Source: a gamma proteobacterium L18 (lineage in GTDB: Bacteria; Pseudomonadota; Gammaproteobacteria; Pseudomonadales; Pseudomonadaceae). From it: a stretch of 62,566 bases of DNA. Numbering within the stretch: the first letter of the stretch is position 1; every line of letters begins with the position of its first letter. A program made the position numbers and the translations under genes. Shown here in pieces: positions 17,635-26,231 of the stretch. The notes under the pieces are model-generated. The model did not search any database and had not been told where the DNA came from. It was given only the letters and a program-made list of their open reading frames with translations. The stretch spans positions 549,593 through 612,158 of the forward strand of contig KI547164.1 of the NCBI GenBank assembly GCA_000497835.1, written 5' to 3'.

Positions 17635-19272
17635 TCAGCCCAGCAAGTCTTGCAGCGTAGCCAGACTATCGGCTTCTTCCACCGGCTTGTCATGCCGCCA
17701 GCGCAACATGCGCGGAAAACGTACGGCAATGCCGCTTTTATGACGTTTTGACAGGGCTATGCCTTCAAACCCGAGCTCGAACACCAGGGTGGGGCGCACG
17801 CTGCGCACGGGGCCGAATTTCTCCACGGTGGTTTTGCGCACGATGGCATCAACTTGGCGCATTTCCTCATCGGTCAGCCCCGAGTAGGCCTTGGCAAAGG
17901 GCACCAGGGTGCGCTCGCTGGCGTCGGGCGGGCCGTCCCACACGGCGAAGGTGTAGTCGGTGTACAGGCTGGCGCGGCGGCCGTGGCCGGCCTGGGCGTA
18001 GATCAGTACGGCGTCGACGCTGAAGGGGTCGACCTTCCATTTCCACCAGGTGCCCATGTCCTTGGTACGGCCCACGCCGTACAGGGCGTCGCGGGCCTTG
18101 AGCATCATGCCTTCCACACCCAGCCGGCGGGAGTGCTCGCGCTGGCGGTCAAGGTCCAGCCAGTCGCTGCCTTCCACCAGGGGGGACAGGCGCAGCACCG
18201 GGGTGGCGGTGGCGGCAACCAGGGTGTCGAGTTGCTCGCGTCGCTGCCCTTGCGTGCGGTTGCGCCAGTCATGGCCCTCCCATTCCAACAGGTCGTAGGC
18301 CAGTACCACCACGGGTATTTCTTCGAGCAGCTTCTTGCTCAGGGTCTTGCGGCCGATGCGCTGCTGCAGCAGGGCAAAGGGTTGTACTTGGTCTTTCCAC
18401 ACCACGATTTCGCCGTCGATGACAGTGCCATCGGGCAGGCTGTGCTCCAGGGCCATCAGTTCGGGGAAGCGATCGCTGACCAACTCTTCGCCCCGTGACC
18501 AGATCCACAGGCGGCCTTCACGCTTTACCAGTTGGGCGCGGATGCCGTCCCATTTCCACTCCACCTGCCAGTCACTGACCGGGCCCAGCAATGTTTCGAA
18601 CTGGTCGGTTGGGTGTTGCAGGGCGTGGGCCAGGAAGAACGGGTAGGGCTGGCCACCGCGCTGGGCGTGTTCGTCGGCGGACTCGGCGGCAATCAGCCTG
18701 CGGTAGCTGTCTGCCGTGGGGCGGTGGGACAAGTCGGTGTAGCCCACCAGGCGCTGGGCCACGCGCTTGCTGTCGATGTCGGCCAGTTGCGCCAGGGCGC
18801 GGGTGACCAGCAGTTTCGACACGCCCACGCGAAAGCTGCCGGTGATCAGCTTCAGGCACACCATCAGGCTTTGCCGATCCAGTTGCGCCCACAGCATTGG
18901 CAGGCGTTCGGCCAGGGTTTCAGGTGGCAGCCCGCGCAGGGGGAGCAGCGCCTGTTCCACCCACCAGGCCAGGCCTTGATCACTGCTGTGGGAAGATTCG
19001 GGCAATAACAGGGAAAAGGTCTCGGCCAGGTCACCGACGGCCTGGTAGCTTTCTTCGAACAGCCACTCCGGCAACCCGCTGGTGCTGACCGCGATATCAC
19101 GCAGCACCCGGCTGGGCACCAGTTGCCTGGGGCGGCCGCCAGACAGGAAGTAAACGGCCCACGCGGCATCATCGGCCTGGGCGTGGCTGAAATAGTCCAG
19201 CAGGGCATCGCGCTTGGCGTTGGTGGAGGTGGTTTCGTCCAGGCGCGCGTACAGTTCGGCGAAGGCTTTCAT
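17635..19272 (-). CDS. ATP-dependent DNA ligase (bacterial repair-cluster type)
   Basis: Seals DNA nicks using ATP. The 545-residue protein has an N-terminal helical DNA-binding domain (about 1-200) and a nucleotidyltransferase domain with motif I EWKWDGIRAQL carrying the adenylated Lys (about 236-246), motif III-like IDGEIVVW, motif IV EGMMLKARD and motif V WWKWKVDP, then an OB-fold. It lies 4 bp overlapped with the MBL exonuclease upstream (ATGA). Normally the Lhr-type helicase and PdeM follow; here the aot operon comes in between. This enzyme is additional to the NAD-dependent replicative ligase expected elsewhere. Confidence 0.94.
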   Translation of the reverse strand: MKAFAELYARLDETTSTNAKRDALLDYFSHAQADDAAWAVYFLSGGRPRQLVPSRVLRDIAVSTSGLPEWLFEESYQAVGDLAETFSLLLPESSHSSDQGLAWWVEQALLPLRGLPPETLAERLPMLWAQLDRQSLMVCLKLITGSFRVGVSKLLVTRALAQLADIDSKRVAQRLVGYTDLSHRPTADSYRRLIAAESADEHAQRGGQPYPFFLAHALQHPTDQFETLLGPVSDWQVEWKWDGIRAQLVKREGRLWIWSRGEELVSDRFPELMALEHSLPDGTVIDGEIVVWKDQVQPFALLQQRIGRKTLSKKLLEEIPVVVLAYDLLEWEGHDWRNRTQGQRREQLDTLVAATATPVLRLSPLVEGSDWLDLDRQREHSRRLGVEGMMLKARDALYGVGRTKDMGTWWKWKVDPFSVDAVLIYAQAGHGRRASLYTDYTFAVWDGPPDASERTLVPFAKAYSGLTDEEMRQVDAIVRKTTVEKFGPVRSVRPTLVFELGFEGIALSKRHKSGIAVRFPRMLRWRHDKPVEEADSLATLQDLLG

Positions 19273-20276
19273 GCGCTGGCTTGCTCCTGGTCTTCATCGC
19301 CGTACTCGGTGGTGAAGCCCTGGGCGTCCAGGCCCAGGTCGCGCAGGTAGCGCACCAGCACCGCCACCGAGCCGTGGGTGACCATCACTCGTTCGGCGCC
19401 AGTCTGCTCGATGGCCCATAGCAGGCCGGGCCAGTCGGCATGGTCGGACAGCACGAAACCGCGGTCCACCCCGCGCCGCCTGCGGGTACCGCGCAGGCGC
19501 ATCCAGCCGCTGGCGAAGGCATCGCTGTAGTCACCGAAGCGGCGCATCCAGGTACTGCCGCCGGCGGAGGGCGGGGCCAGAATCAGTGCCTGGCGCAGGG
19601 CGGGATCGGTTTTCTTGAAGTCGCCGGCGTAATGGGTTTCGGGAATGTGGATGCCGCCGTCGCGGTACACCCGGTTCAACGGTTCGACGGCGCCATGCAC
19701 CAGGATCGGCCCGATGCTGGCGTCGATGCCGTGCAGAATGCGTTGTGCCTTGCCGAAGGCGTAGGCGAACAGCACGCTGGCCTTGCCGGCCTGGGCGTTG
19801 GCGCGCCACCAAGTGTCGATTTCGCTGAAGATTTCCTGCTGCGGTTGCCAGCGGTAAATGGGCAGGCCGAAGGTGGATTCGGTGATGAAGGTGTGGCAGC
19901 GCACGGGCTCGAACGGCGTGCAGGTGCCATCGGCTTCCACTTTGTAATCCCCTGAGGCAACCCACACCTCGCCCTGGTATTCCAGGCGCACCTGGGCGGA
20001 GCCCAGCACATGGCCAGCCGGGTGGAAGCTGAGAGTGACACCGTGGTGCACCAGGCGCTCCCCGTATGCCAGGGTTTGCAAATTGATGTCGGCACCCAGC
20101 CGTGCCCGCAAGATGCCGGCGCCGGGGCTGGCCGCCAGATAATGCTGGTTGCCCGTGCGCGCGTGGTCGCCATGACCGTGGGTGATCACCGAGCGCTCCA
20201 CCGGGCGCCAGGGGTCGATGTAGAAATCCCCGGGCGGGCAGTACAGGCCTTCGGGGCGGGCGATGACGAGGTCCAT
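19269..20276 (-). CDS. ligase-associated DNA exonuclease (MBL fold)
   Basis: A 335-residue metallo-beta-lactamase/beta-CASP-like nuclease related to SNM1/Artemis. The metal motif ITHGHGDHART (HxHxDH) is at about residues 33-41; later His/Asp ligands occur in HPAGHVLGSAQ, GDYK and VLSDHADWPG. First gene of the exonuclease-ligase pair, overlapping the ligase start by 4 bp. In this repair set it is thought to trim DNA ends before ligation. The ribosome site upstream is weak. Confidence 0.93.
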   Translation of the reverse strand: MDLVIARPEGLYCPPGDFYIDPWRPVERSVITHGHGDHARTGNQHYLAASPGAGILRARLGADINLQTLAYGERLVHHGVTLSFHPAGHVLGSAQVRLEYQGEVWVASGDYKVEADGTCTPFEPVRCHTFITESTFGLPIYRWQPQQEIFSEIDTWWRANAQAGKASVLFAYAFGKAQRILHGIDASIGPILVHGAVEPLNRVYRDGGIHIPETHYAGDFKKTDPALRQALILAPPSAGGSTWMRRFGDYSDAFASGWMRLRGTRRRRGVDRGFVLSDHADWPGLLWAIEQTGAERVMVTHGSVAVLVRYLRDLGLDAQGFTTEYGDEDQEQASA

Positions 20277-20391
20277 GGGGGGCGGCCTGTGCAGTGGGGC
20301 TTAAACTTCAGAGGCCCCGCGAACCGGGGAAGTTCGCAATTTGTAGGCGGTAGGGGTAGGTTTAAGACTCAACTCATAGAGGACGCCTGCC

Positions 20392-20940
20392 ATGAAACTG
20401 CGCTGGATAACGGTACCGCTGCTGTTGCTCGCCACCGCAGGCACTGCCTTGGCGGACTGCCCCGAGCTGTTGCAGGGGCAGATGACCAAGCTGCGTGGCA
20501 AAGAGTCGATCGATTTGTGCCAGCGCTTCGCCGGCAAACCGTTGGTGGTGGTCAACACGGCGAGTTATTGCGGCTTTGCCCCGCAGTTCACCGGGCTGGA
20601 GGGCCTGTACAGCCGCTACAAGGGCCAGGGCCTGGAAATGATTGGCGTGCCGTCCAACGACTTCAAGCAGGAAGCCCAGGACACGGTGGAGACGGCCAAG
20701 GTCTGCTACGCCAATTATGGCGTGACCTTCACCATGACCCAGCCGGCGGCGGTACGCGGTGCGGACGCCACCCACTTGTTCAAGGTGCTGGCCGAGCAGA
20801 GCAGTGCGCCGAAGTGGAATTTCTACAAGTACGTGGTGGACCGGCAGGGCAATGTGGTGGCCAGTTTTTCCAGCATTACCAAGCCCGATGACCCTGACCT
20901 GATTGCGGCGGTGGAGAAAGCCATCGCCTCCAAGCCGTAG
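20392..20940 (+). CDS. periplasmic glutathione peroxidase-like protein
   Basis: A thiol peroxidase of 182 residues with a Sec signal peptide (about residues 1-21, ending TALA). The peroxidatic Cys sits in [16 protein letters not shown], and the conserved Trp in [15 protein letters not shown]. The family's Gln motif (usually CNQF) reads VPSNDF here, so the catalytic Gln is replaced by Asp; this looks like a feature of the periplasmic subgroup rather than damage. It probably uses a thioredoxin-like reductant rather than glutathione. Divergent from the exonuclease gene and followed by a REP. Confidence 0.88.
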   Translation: MKLRWITVPLLLLATAGTALADCPELLQGQMTKLRGKESIDLCQRFAGKPLVVVNTASYCGFAPQFTGLEGLYSRYKGQGLEMIGVPSNDFKQEAQDTVETAKVCYANYGVTFTMTQPAAVRGADATHLFKVLAEQSSAPKWNFYKYVVDRQGNVVASFSSITKPDDPDLIAAVEKAIASKP

Positions 20941-20953
20941 CAGCAGTTGCCAT

Positions 20954-21032
20954 TGTGGGACCGGGCGAAGCTCGGGAAGCGAACGACTCGATGATCCTGC
21001 TTGCCGCTTCCCGAGCTTCGCCCGGTCCCACA
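20954..21032. repeat. REP inverted repeat, GTGGGACCGGG family
   Basis: TGTGGGACCGGGCGAAGCTC... (from 20954) is mirrored by 21005-21032 around a ~23-bp spacer. It lies between convergent genes, just before a terminator. Confidence 0.9.
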
Positions 21033-21068
21033 GGGATAGTCGTTGTAGAGCTAAGGCATTCGTCCATG

Positions 21069-21095
21069 AAAAAACCCGCCGAGGCGGGTTTTTTT
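21069..21095. terminator. bidirectional terminator
   Basis: AAAAAACCCGCC-GA-GGCGGGTTTTTTT between the convergent peroxidase and FadL-type porin genes, with A and T runs on both sides. Confidence 0.93.
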
Positions 21096-21111
21096 GCAGC
21101 AGGTACGCGAA

Positions 21112-22383
21112 TCAGAAGCGGTAGGTAATCGAGGTACCGAAACCGCTGGCGCTGTTCTTGTACTTGGAGCTGTAGGCCAGCTTGGAAGCCGACACTTCGT
21201 TGATCTTCACGCTTTCTTCCCACAGGTAGGAGTAGGCGAAGTCCAGGGTGATGTTGTCCACCGGGGTCCAGCCCACACCGAAGCTGACGGCCTGACGGTC
21301 GCCTGTCGGGATGCGTGGCGAGCGGTTGACGTTGTTGGTCGGGGACTGGTCAACCGAGTAACCGGCGCGCAGTACCACTTCCTTGTTCAACTGGTAGGCG
21401 GCGCCAATGGCGTGGGCCCAGGTGTCGTGCCAGTTCTGCTCTTCGGTGATGGTGCCCAGGGAGCCGGCCAGCAGTGCAGGCACACCCGAGTTTTCCACGG
21501 TGATGTCCTTCAGGCGGCTCCAGCGTGTCCAGGTGCTGCCGGCGTACACGGTCCAGTCGTCACCCAGTTTCTGAGTGATGGAGAAGTCCACGGATTCCGG
21601 GGTGTCCAGGTCCAGCGAGGCGTCGAAGCTGCGACCGCTAAGGCCCAGCAGGCTGAAGGTACCACCGGTGACTTTGGTGTCGCCGTCCAGGTGGTAATCC
21701 ACCTTGGAGTGGTAGGTCAGGCCCAGGCTGGTGGTTGGCGTGGCTTGCACCAGGATACCGGCGTTGAAGCCGATGGCGGTGTCGTTACCGTTGATTTTCA
21801 CCTTGCCGTCGTTGGTGCCGGGGGTGAACGAGTTGGGCACCATGGAGCTCAGTTCGCCGTCGATGCGGTTGATGGTCGGGCCGAAACCGATCGACACGAT
21901 ATCGTTGAACGCATAGCTGACGGTAGGCTGGAAGGTGATGACCGAGACCTTGCTCTTGTTGGCGTAGTAACGGCCGGCAAAATCGCTGTGGTAGTCGGTG
22001 ATCAGACCGAACGGCACGTAAAAGCCGACACCGAAGGCCCAGTGGTCGTCGATTGGCTGCACGTAATAACCCATGGGCACGGTGGTCATCGGCACCATGT
22101 CGCCACCCTCTTTGCCCCCCAGGGTGGCTCGCGAGTTGCTGATGTCGGTTTTTGCGTCAATCACGGCCGCGCCCACGGTGGCCTGGGCCTGCTTGAGTCG
22201 CGACATACCGGCAGGGTTGCCGTAGATGGTGCTGGCGTCATCGGCAGAAGAAGAGCGGCCGGCGAAGCCGGTGCCCATGCCACTGATGCTGGTTTCGTTA
22301 ATGGCAAAGCCACTGGCGAACAGCTGGGTGGAAGCGAGTGTGACGGCGATGCTGATTGTGGTCTTGAGCATTACTTTTTTCAT
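21112..22383 (-). CDS. OmpP1/FadL-family outer membrane transporter
   Basis: A 423-residue outer-membrane beta-barrel for hydrophobic compounds such as long-chain fatty acids. It has a signal peptide (residues 1-23, ending FASG), then the FadL hatch start GFAINETSISGMGTGFAG and NPAGMSRL, alternating barrel strands, and a terminal aromatic residue (TYRF) recognised by the Bam machinery. An internal second Met at residue 5 is possible; the first has a GGAG site. No fad genes are adjacent, so the substrate is not fixed by context. Confidence 0.92.
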   Translation of the reverse strand: MKKVMLKTTISIAVTLASTQLFASGFAINETSISGMGTGFAGRSSSADDASTIYGNPAGMSRLKQAQATVGAAVIDAKTDISNSRATLGGKEGGDMVPMTTVPMGYYVQPIDDHWAFGVGFYVPFGLITDYHSDFAGRYYANKSKVSVITFQPTVSYAFNDIVSIGFGPTINRIDGELSSMVPNSFTPGTNDGKVKINGNDTAIGFNAGILVQATPTTSLGLTYHSKVDYHLDGDTKVTGGTFSLLGLSGRSFDASLDLDTPESVDFSITQKLGDDWTVYAGSTWTRWSRLKDITVENSGVPALLAGSLGTITEEQNWHDTWAHAIGAAYQLNKEVVLRAGYSVDQSPTNNVNRSPRIPTGDRQAVSFGVGWTPVDNITLDFAYSYLWEESVKINEVSASKLAYSSKYKNSASGFGTSITYRF

Positions 22384-22527
22384 TATTAGAACTCCATGTG
22401 ATCACCGAAGCGAAAACTACCAACATTTTCGCTGCGGCGCTATAGCCCGTATCGCTGGAGATAGAGCGGTTTTGTAGGACAATCCGACCAGATTTGCGGC
22501 TTATAAGCTGGCGTTATGCCACGATCT

Positions 22528-23010
22528 TCAGCTGGCTAATCTGTCACTGACGGTAATGCAGGTTGCCCAGGCGGCGGTGAAGTCCCTTATGCGCCCCTGA
22601 GGCTGGAAGGTTTGGCGCCATATTCTGGCCATGCCGATAACATCATCGGCCTGTGGCAAGGGCGTTTTCTGCTCTTCGATCAAAAGCCACGCAATAGCGG
22701 TGGCGTACCGAAGGTTGACGGTCAATTCCTGATGCGGGCCACTTAAAAAAGCGTGTTGGCTGGCCAGCCCCCTGACGAGGCTGGCCAGATCCGGGTCCAG
22801 GGCAAGGTAGCGATCCCACAAGGCCTGGTGGCGCAAGGCGCCGATGCGGTACAACCCATGACCGCGGCGCCCGTGAAGTTCAGTGCCCAACGCCGACTGG
22901 CTGGCGGCCACGCCCAGCAACAGGGCCTCGGCCGTGGGGCAGTGACGCCCCAGGTACATCAACGTCGGACGTATCACGTACTGGCTCAATTCCCGTGCGG
23001 CGATCCCCAT
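22528..23010 (-). CDS. conserved hypothetical, phage lysozyme/transglycosylase-like
   Basis: A 160-residue protein without signal peptide. Segments such as AEALLLGVAASQSALGT, GHGLYRIGALRHQALWDRYL and LRYATAIAWLLIEE resemble, from memory, a family of phage-encoded lysozyme-like proteins. In those the catalytic Glu lies in a TAxxESG motif; here that place reads AASQSALG, so a muramidase activity looks lost. It may be a domesticated phage gene. No other phage genes surround it. Function unknown. Confidence 0.6.
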   Translation of the reverse strand: MGIAARELSQYVIRPTLMYLGRHCPTAEALLLGVAASQSALGTELHGRRGHGLYRIGALRHQALWDRYLALDPDLASLVRGLASQHAFLSGPHQELTVNLRYATAIAWLLIEEQKTPLPQADDVIGMARIWRQTFQPQGRIRDFTAAWATCITVSDRLAS

Positions 23011-23245
23011 AAACCCTGCGACCTCTCCTGTCTGGCCGACGGAACCTGGGTGCTTGGCAGCAGTGAATCGAAGGGGCTCCGCCGGAAGCGGCGCGAGCCG
23101 CTTGAATTGAAGTGTAGTGTGATATATGTGCTGTAAAGGGCTGTTTTTAAATTATTTGTGGGAGGGGAAGGTGCAAGCATATACCCGGTAGTGATAAGCG
23201 TCGGGCTGCACTGGTGGGGGTCAACCACCAGCAAGCCCTTGCACC

Positions 23246-23332
23246 GTGGGAGCGGGCTCTGCCCGCGAAGAGAGCGCCGTGGTGTTTCAGGCACTGCGCG
23301 GTGTTCTTTTCGCGGGTAGAACCCGCTCCCAC
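23246..23332. repeat. REP pair, GTGGGAGCGGGCTCTGCCCGCG family
   Basis: GTGGGAGCGGGCTCTGCCCG (from 23246) is matched by the inverted CGCGGGTAGAACCCGCTCCC ending at 23332. It fills much of the 440-bp spacer between 23010 and 23453, in which no gene was seen. Confidence 0.9.
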
Positions 23333-23405
23333 AGGTTGCTCAACCCCATAGAGCCTCCCACAGAACAAATGCAGCCACGGGCTGGACACCACAAATCGCG
23401 GGCAT

Positions 23406-23432
23406 AAAAAAGCCCCGCATCAGCGGGGCCTT
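23406..23432 (-). terminator. terminator of the small gene at 23453
   Basis: On the minus strand GGCCCCGCTGATGCGGGGCT is followed by six T. It lies 20 bp past the stop codon at 23453. Confidence 0.9.
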
Positions 23433-23452
23433 GGGTGTCGCCTGGGTGCCGA

Positions 23453-23674
23453 TCAGGCAACCAGTGCCTGACGCGTACGGTCGATAACGGCTTGCAGCGG
23501 TTCAGCGCTGGAGTATTGTTCCGGGTACAGGCGTTCGCTGTGGCGGGCAATACCGTGCTCGTTGACGACGGTAAAGCTGAAGCAGCCTTTGCGAGCGGCC
23601 ATGATCAGGCAGTTCAGTGGTGCAAAGGCGTCAGTCAGGGTGCGCATGGCATCTTGAGTATGGATAGTGTTCAT
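23453..23674 (-). CDS. small conserved hypothetical protein
   Basis: A 73-residue cytosolic protein beginning MNTIHTQDAMRTLTDAFAPL and containing CFSFTVVNEHGIARHSERLY. It resembles the many short Pseudomonas proteins with one alpha/beta unit and no assigned role; I cannot name the family with certainty. The ATG at 23674 is preferred because the upstream extension has no protein character. A strong terminator follows the stop, which supports a real monocistronic transcript. Confidence 0.65.
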   Translation of the reverse strand: MNTIHTQDAMRTLTDAFAPLNCLIMAARKGCFSFTVVNEHGIARHSERLYPEQYSSAEPLQAVIDRTRQALVA

Positions 23675-24132
23675 AGTTATTGGATGTTCCTGCAAAAGAC
23701 ACGGATAAGATCCGTGCACACTAAAAACGTTCCAGTAACGCGGGCCACCATTGGCCGGACGAAGAACCTGACTGGAACAAAGCAGCCAGTGTGAGCGCAT
23801 TCAAATGTGGCGCTTGGGCTGACCGGTAGGTACTTAGGAGGACAGGCAACACACCGGGGCAAAGGTTCGCTGCCCGTGGGTGAAGATCCTGATCAATCAG
23901 CAGGTTGGTTAGGTCAGAGTAAAGAGGCTTGGCATCGACACCTGGCTATTGCCACGGCGCGTGAAGTGTTTACCTGGAAACCATCGAGTAGGTCGGTCCG
24001 CTGTGTCAGCAGGGGGTTCGCTTTGCTGCGAACGACGTGCTGGAGGACTGTTTCGACCAATAAATTGACTTTCAGCTTGGTACTAACGATGCCAAGGCTA
24101 ATCGATAGTGTGGGTGACTTGCAAGCACTATT

Positions 24133-24324
24133 TCAATGTAGGCGATGTATGGCCTGTGCTCGATCGCCAGCAGACCAGTTTGCCTCTTCACGACCTGCTT
24201 GGGAAGCCCCTGAAAACGCGGTATCTGCCCTGAAAATTGACGCCAGTGCAAAAATGGTGCGCACCCGCGCCTCCATTCGGGGCAGTTGTGCACACAGTGC
24301 CATCGGATTGTCATGCACCTGCAA
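24133..24324 (-). pseudogene. possible gene remnant
   Basis: The minus-strand frame reads HDNPMALCAQLPRMEARVRT and continues to DRAQAIHRLH, then meets a TGA. Another frame resumes a protein-like stretch (IEIVLASHPHYRL) just past the stop, which a one-base insertion would join. No ATG or ribosome site precedes it. It may be a small decayed gene; alternatively it is a chance open frame. No family recognised. Confidence 0.3.
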
Positions 24325-24461
24325 AGCCCTTGCCGAAGGGGCCCCTACGCCGGATTGAAAATTTAAGTCAATAGAAAAAAACGTCTTTTTTTTACTGGTG
24401 AAAAAATCGTCAGTTTGACTGGAGCCCCTATTCTACAAGGGTTTGCGGGCATTGGAGGACG

Positions 24462-24497
24462 GTTGTCCACTGAGTTATCCACAGCTTCTGTGGATTG
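24462..24497. promoter_or_regulatory. cluster of DnaA-box-like 9-mers
   Basis: TTATCCACA at 24475-24483 matches the DnaA consensus exactly. TGTGGATTG (24489-24497, inverted) has one mismatch and TTGTCCACT (24462-24470) is a weak copy. The exact box and the inverted one also form a hairpin around the sequence GCTTC. The role is unproven. Confidence 0.4.
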
Positions 24498-24740
24498 TCC
24501 CGAGCGCTTGCTCTAGCACGGGCGTACCCGGTTATTTCATGTTTCTGAGTAACTCTTCACCCGGTTTTGTCAATCGACGGCTCAGCACTTTTTGCTCCAG
24601 GCTCATGCCGATATTTTTTTCTTCGCAGAATCAAAATCGTGCGGCTATCGCCCGACCGGAGGCAAACACGGTCGTCAGTTTGCCGCCGGTCGTCGCATCG
24701 CTCAGACTGTGGCCTTTGATTGTCTGCGGTGGAACTTGAA

Positions 24741-26231
24741 ATGGCCTTTGACCTCACCAGCCTTCTGCTCGGCCTGTTGTTGGCCGGCGCCCCCAGCCTG
24801 GCGCTGGCCTGGCAGATACAGCGGCGCCTGAGTGCGTTGAATGCCGACACGGCATTGCTGCAGGAGCGCCTGACCACGGCGCAGTTGGCCCAGGATGGTT
24901 TGAGTGCGCAACTGGAGGCCAGCCGCGACGAGATCAGCGACCTGGCCCAGGCCAACACCGTCAAGCAGGCGGAACTGGCCGCGCAGGCGCGCGAGCTGGA
25001 CCTGCTGCAGATTGAACGCGACAACGCCCGTGACGCCGCCCATGCCTGGAATCTGGAGCGCAGCGGCAAGGAGGTGGAGCTGCGTCGTCTGGATGCCCAA
25101 TGCGCCGGTCTGCAGGCTGAACTGCGTGAACAGCAGGACAGCCATCAGCAGCGCCTGAACGACCTGCAAGGCTCGCGTGACGAGCTGCGGGCACAGTTCG
25201 CCGAGTTGGCCGGCAAAATCTTCGATGAGCGCGAACAGCGCTTCGCCGAGACCAGCAACCAACGCTTGGGGCAGTTGCTCGACCCGCTCAAGGAACGCAT
25301 CCAGTCGTTCGAGAAACGCGTGGAAGAGAGCTACCAGCAGGAGGCCCGCGAGCGCTTCTCCCTGGGCAAGGAGCTTGAGCGCCTGCAACAGCTCAACCAG
25401 CGCCTGAGCGATGAGGCCACCAACCTGACGCAGGCCCTCAAGGGCCAGAAAACCCAAGGCAACTGGGGCGAACTGATTCTAGAGCGAGTGCTGGAGCATG
25501 CCGGCCTTGAGAAGGGGCGTGAATACCAGACCCAGGTCAGTCTCAAGGGGCCTGATGGCGAACGCTTCCAGCCCGACGTGCTGATTTTGTTGCCAGGCGA
25601 CAAGCAAGTGGTGGTGGACTCCAAGGTCAGTCTGACCGCCTACCAGCAATACATCAGCGCCGATGACCCGGCCGTGTCCCAGGCGGCGCTCAAGCAGCAC
25701 GTGCTGTCGCTGCGCAACCACGTCAAAGGCTTGTCGGGCAAGGACTATAACCGTCTGGAGGGGCTGCACAGCCTGGACTTCGTGCTGCTGTTCGTGCCCA
25801 TCGAGGCGGCGTTTTCGGCGGCGTTGCAGGCCGAACCCAACCTGTTCCAGGAAGCCTTCGACCGGCAGATCGTCATCGTCAGCCCCACCACGCTGCTGGC
25901 CACCCTGCGGGTGATCGACAGCCTGTGGAAGCAGGAGCGCCAGAGCCAGAACGCCCGGGAAATCGCCGAGCGCGCCGGCTGGCTGTACGACAAGTTCGTG
26001 CTGTTCATTCAGGACCTGGACGAGGTGGGCAACCGCCTGCAGCAATTGGACAAGGCCTACGGCGCGGCGCGCAACAAACTGGTGGAAGGCCGGGGCAACC
26101 TGGTCAGCCGTACCGAGCAGCTCAAGCTGCTGGGCGCGCGGGCCAGCAAGAGCCTGCCGGCCGACCTGCTGGAGCGCGCCATGACCGATGCCGAGGGCGC
26201 TTCACTGCCGGCTGAGGTGCCGGTTCAGTAA
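24741..26231 (+). CDS. rmuC: DNA recombination protein RmuC homologue
   Basis: A 496-residue protein that limits DNA inversions/rearrangements and is predicted to be nuclease-related. One N-terminal TM segment (LTSLLLGLLLAGAPSLAL) anchors a long coiled coil (about residues 30-190, rich in Gln, Glu and Leu), followed by the conserved RmuC core with QGNWGELILERVLEHAGL, VVVDSKVSLTAY and LDFVLLFVPIEAAF. ATG at 24741 chosen; an upstream TTG is unlikely. Its 3' end overlaps the convergent sensor kinase gene by 30 bp. Confidence 0.93.
   Translation: MAFDLTSLLLGLLLAGAPSLALAWQIQRRLSALNADTALLQERLTTAQLAQDGLSAQLEASRDEISDLAQANTVKQAELAAQARELDLLQIERDNARDAAHAWNLERSGKEVELRRLDAQCAGLQAELREQQDSHQQRLNDLQGSRDELRAQFAELAGKIFDEREQRFAETSNQRLGQLLDPLKERIQSFEKRVEESYQQEARERFSLGKELERLQQLNQRLSDEATNLTQALKGQKTQGNWGELILERVLEHAGLEKGREYQTQVSLKGPDGERFQPDVLILLPGDKQVVVDSKVSLTAYQQYISADDPAVSQAALKQHVLSLRNHVKGLSGKDYNRLEGLHSLDFVLLFVPIEAAFSAALQAEPNLFQEAFDRQIVIVSPTTLLATLRVIDSLWKQERQSQNAREIAERAGWLYDKFVLFIQDLDEVGNRLQQLDKAYGAARNKLVEGRGNLVSRTEQLKLLGARASKSLPADLLERAMTDAEGASLPAEVPVQ

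Larger units (their letters stand above)
23675..24740. other. ~1.07-kb gene-poor stretch before rmuC
   Basis: No intact gene is convincing here. On the minus strand there is a protein-like but broken frame (see 24133-24324). An AT-rich block with poly-T/poly-A lies at about 24360-24420, and DnaA-box-like sites at 24462-24497. GC content is visibly lower than in the flanking genes, suggesting a decayed gene or acquired DNA. Confidence 0.5.

Noticed and set aside
23807..24358. 183-residue plus-strand frame in the gene-poor stretch
   Set aside because: High Cys/Ser/Arg/Trp content, no ribosome site and no recognisable fold; the antisense side looks more protein-like.
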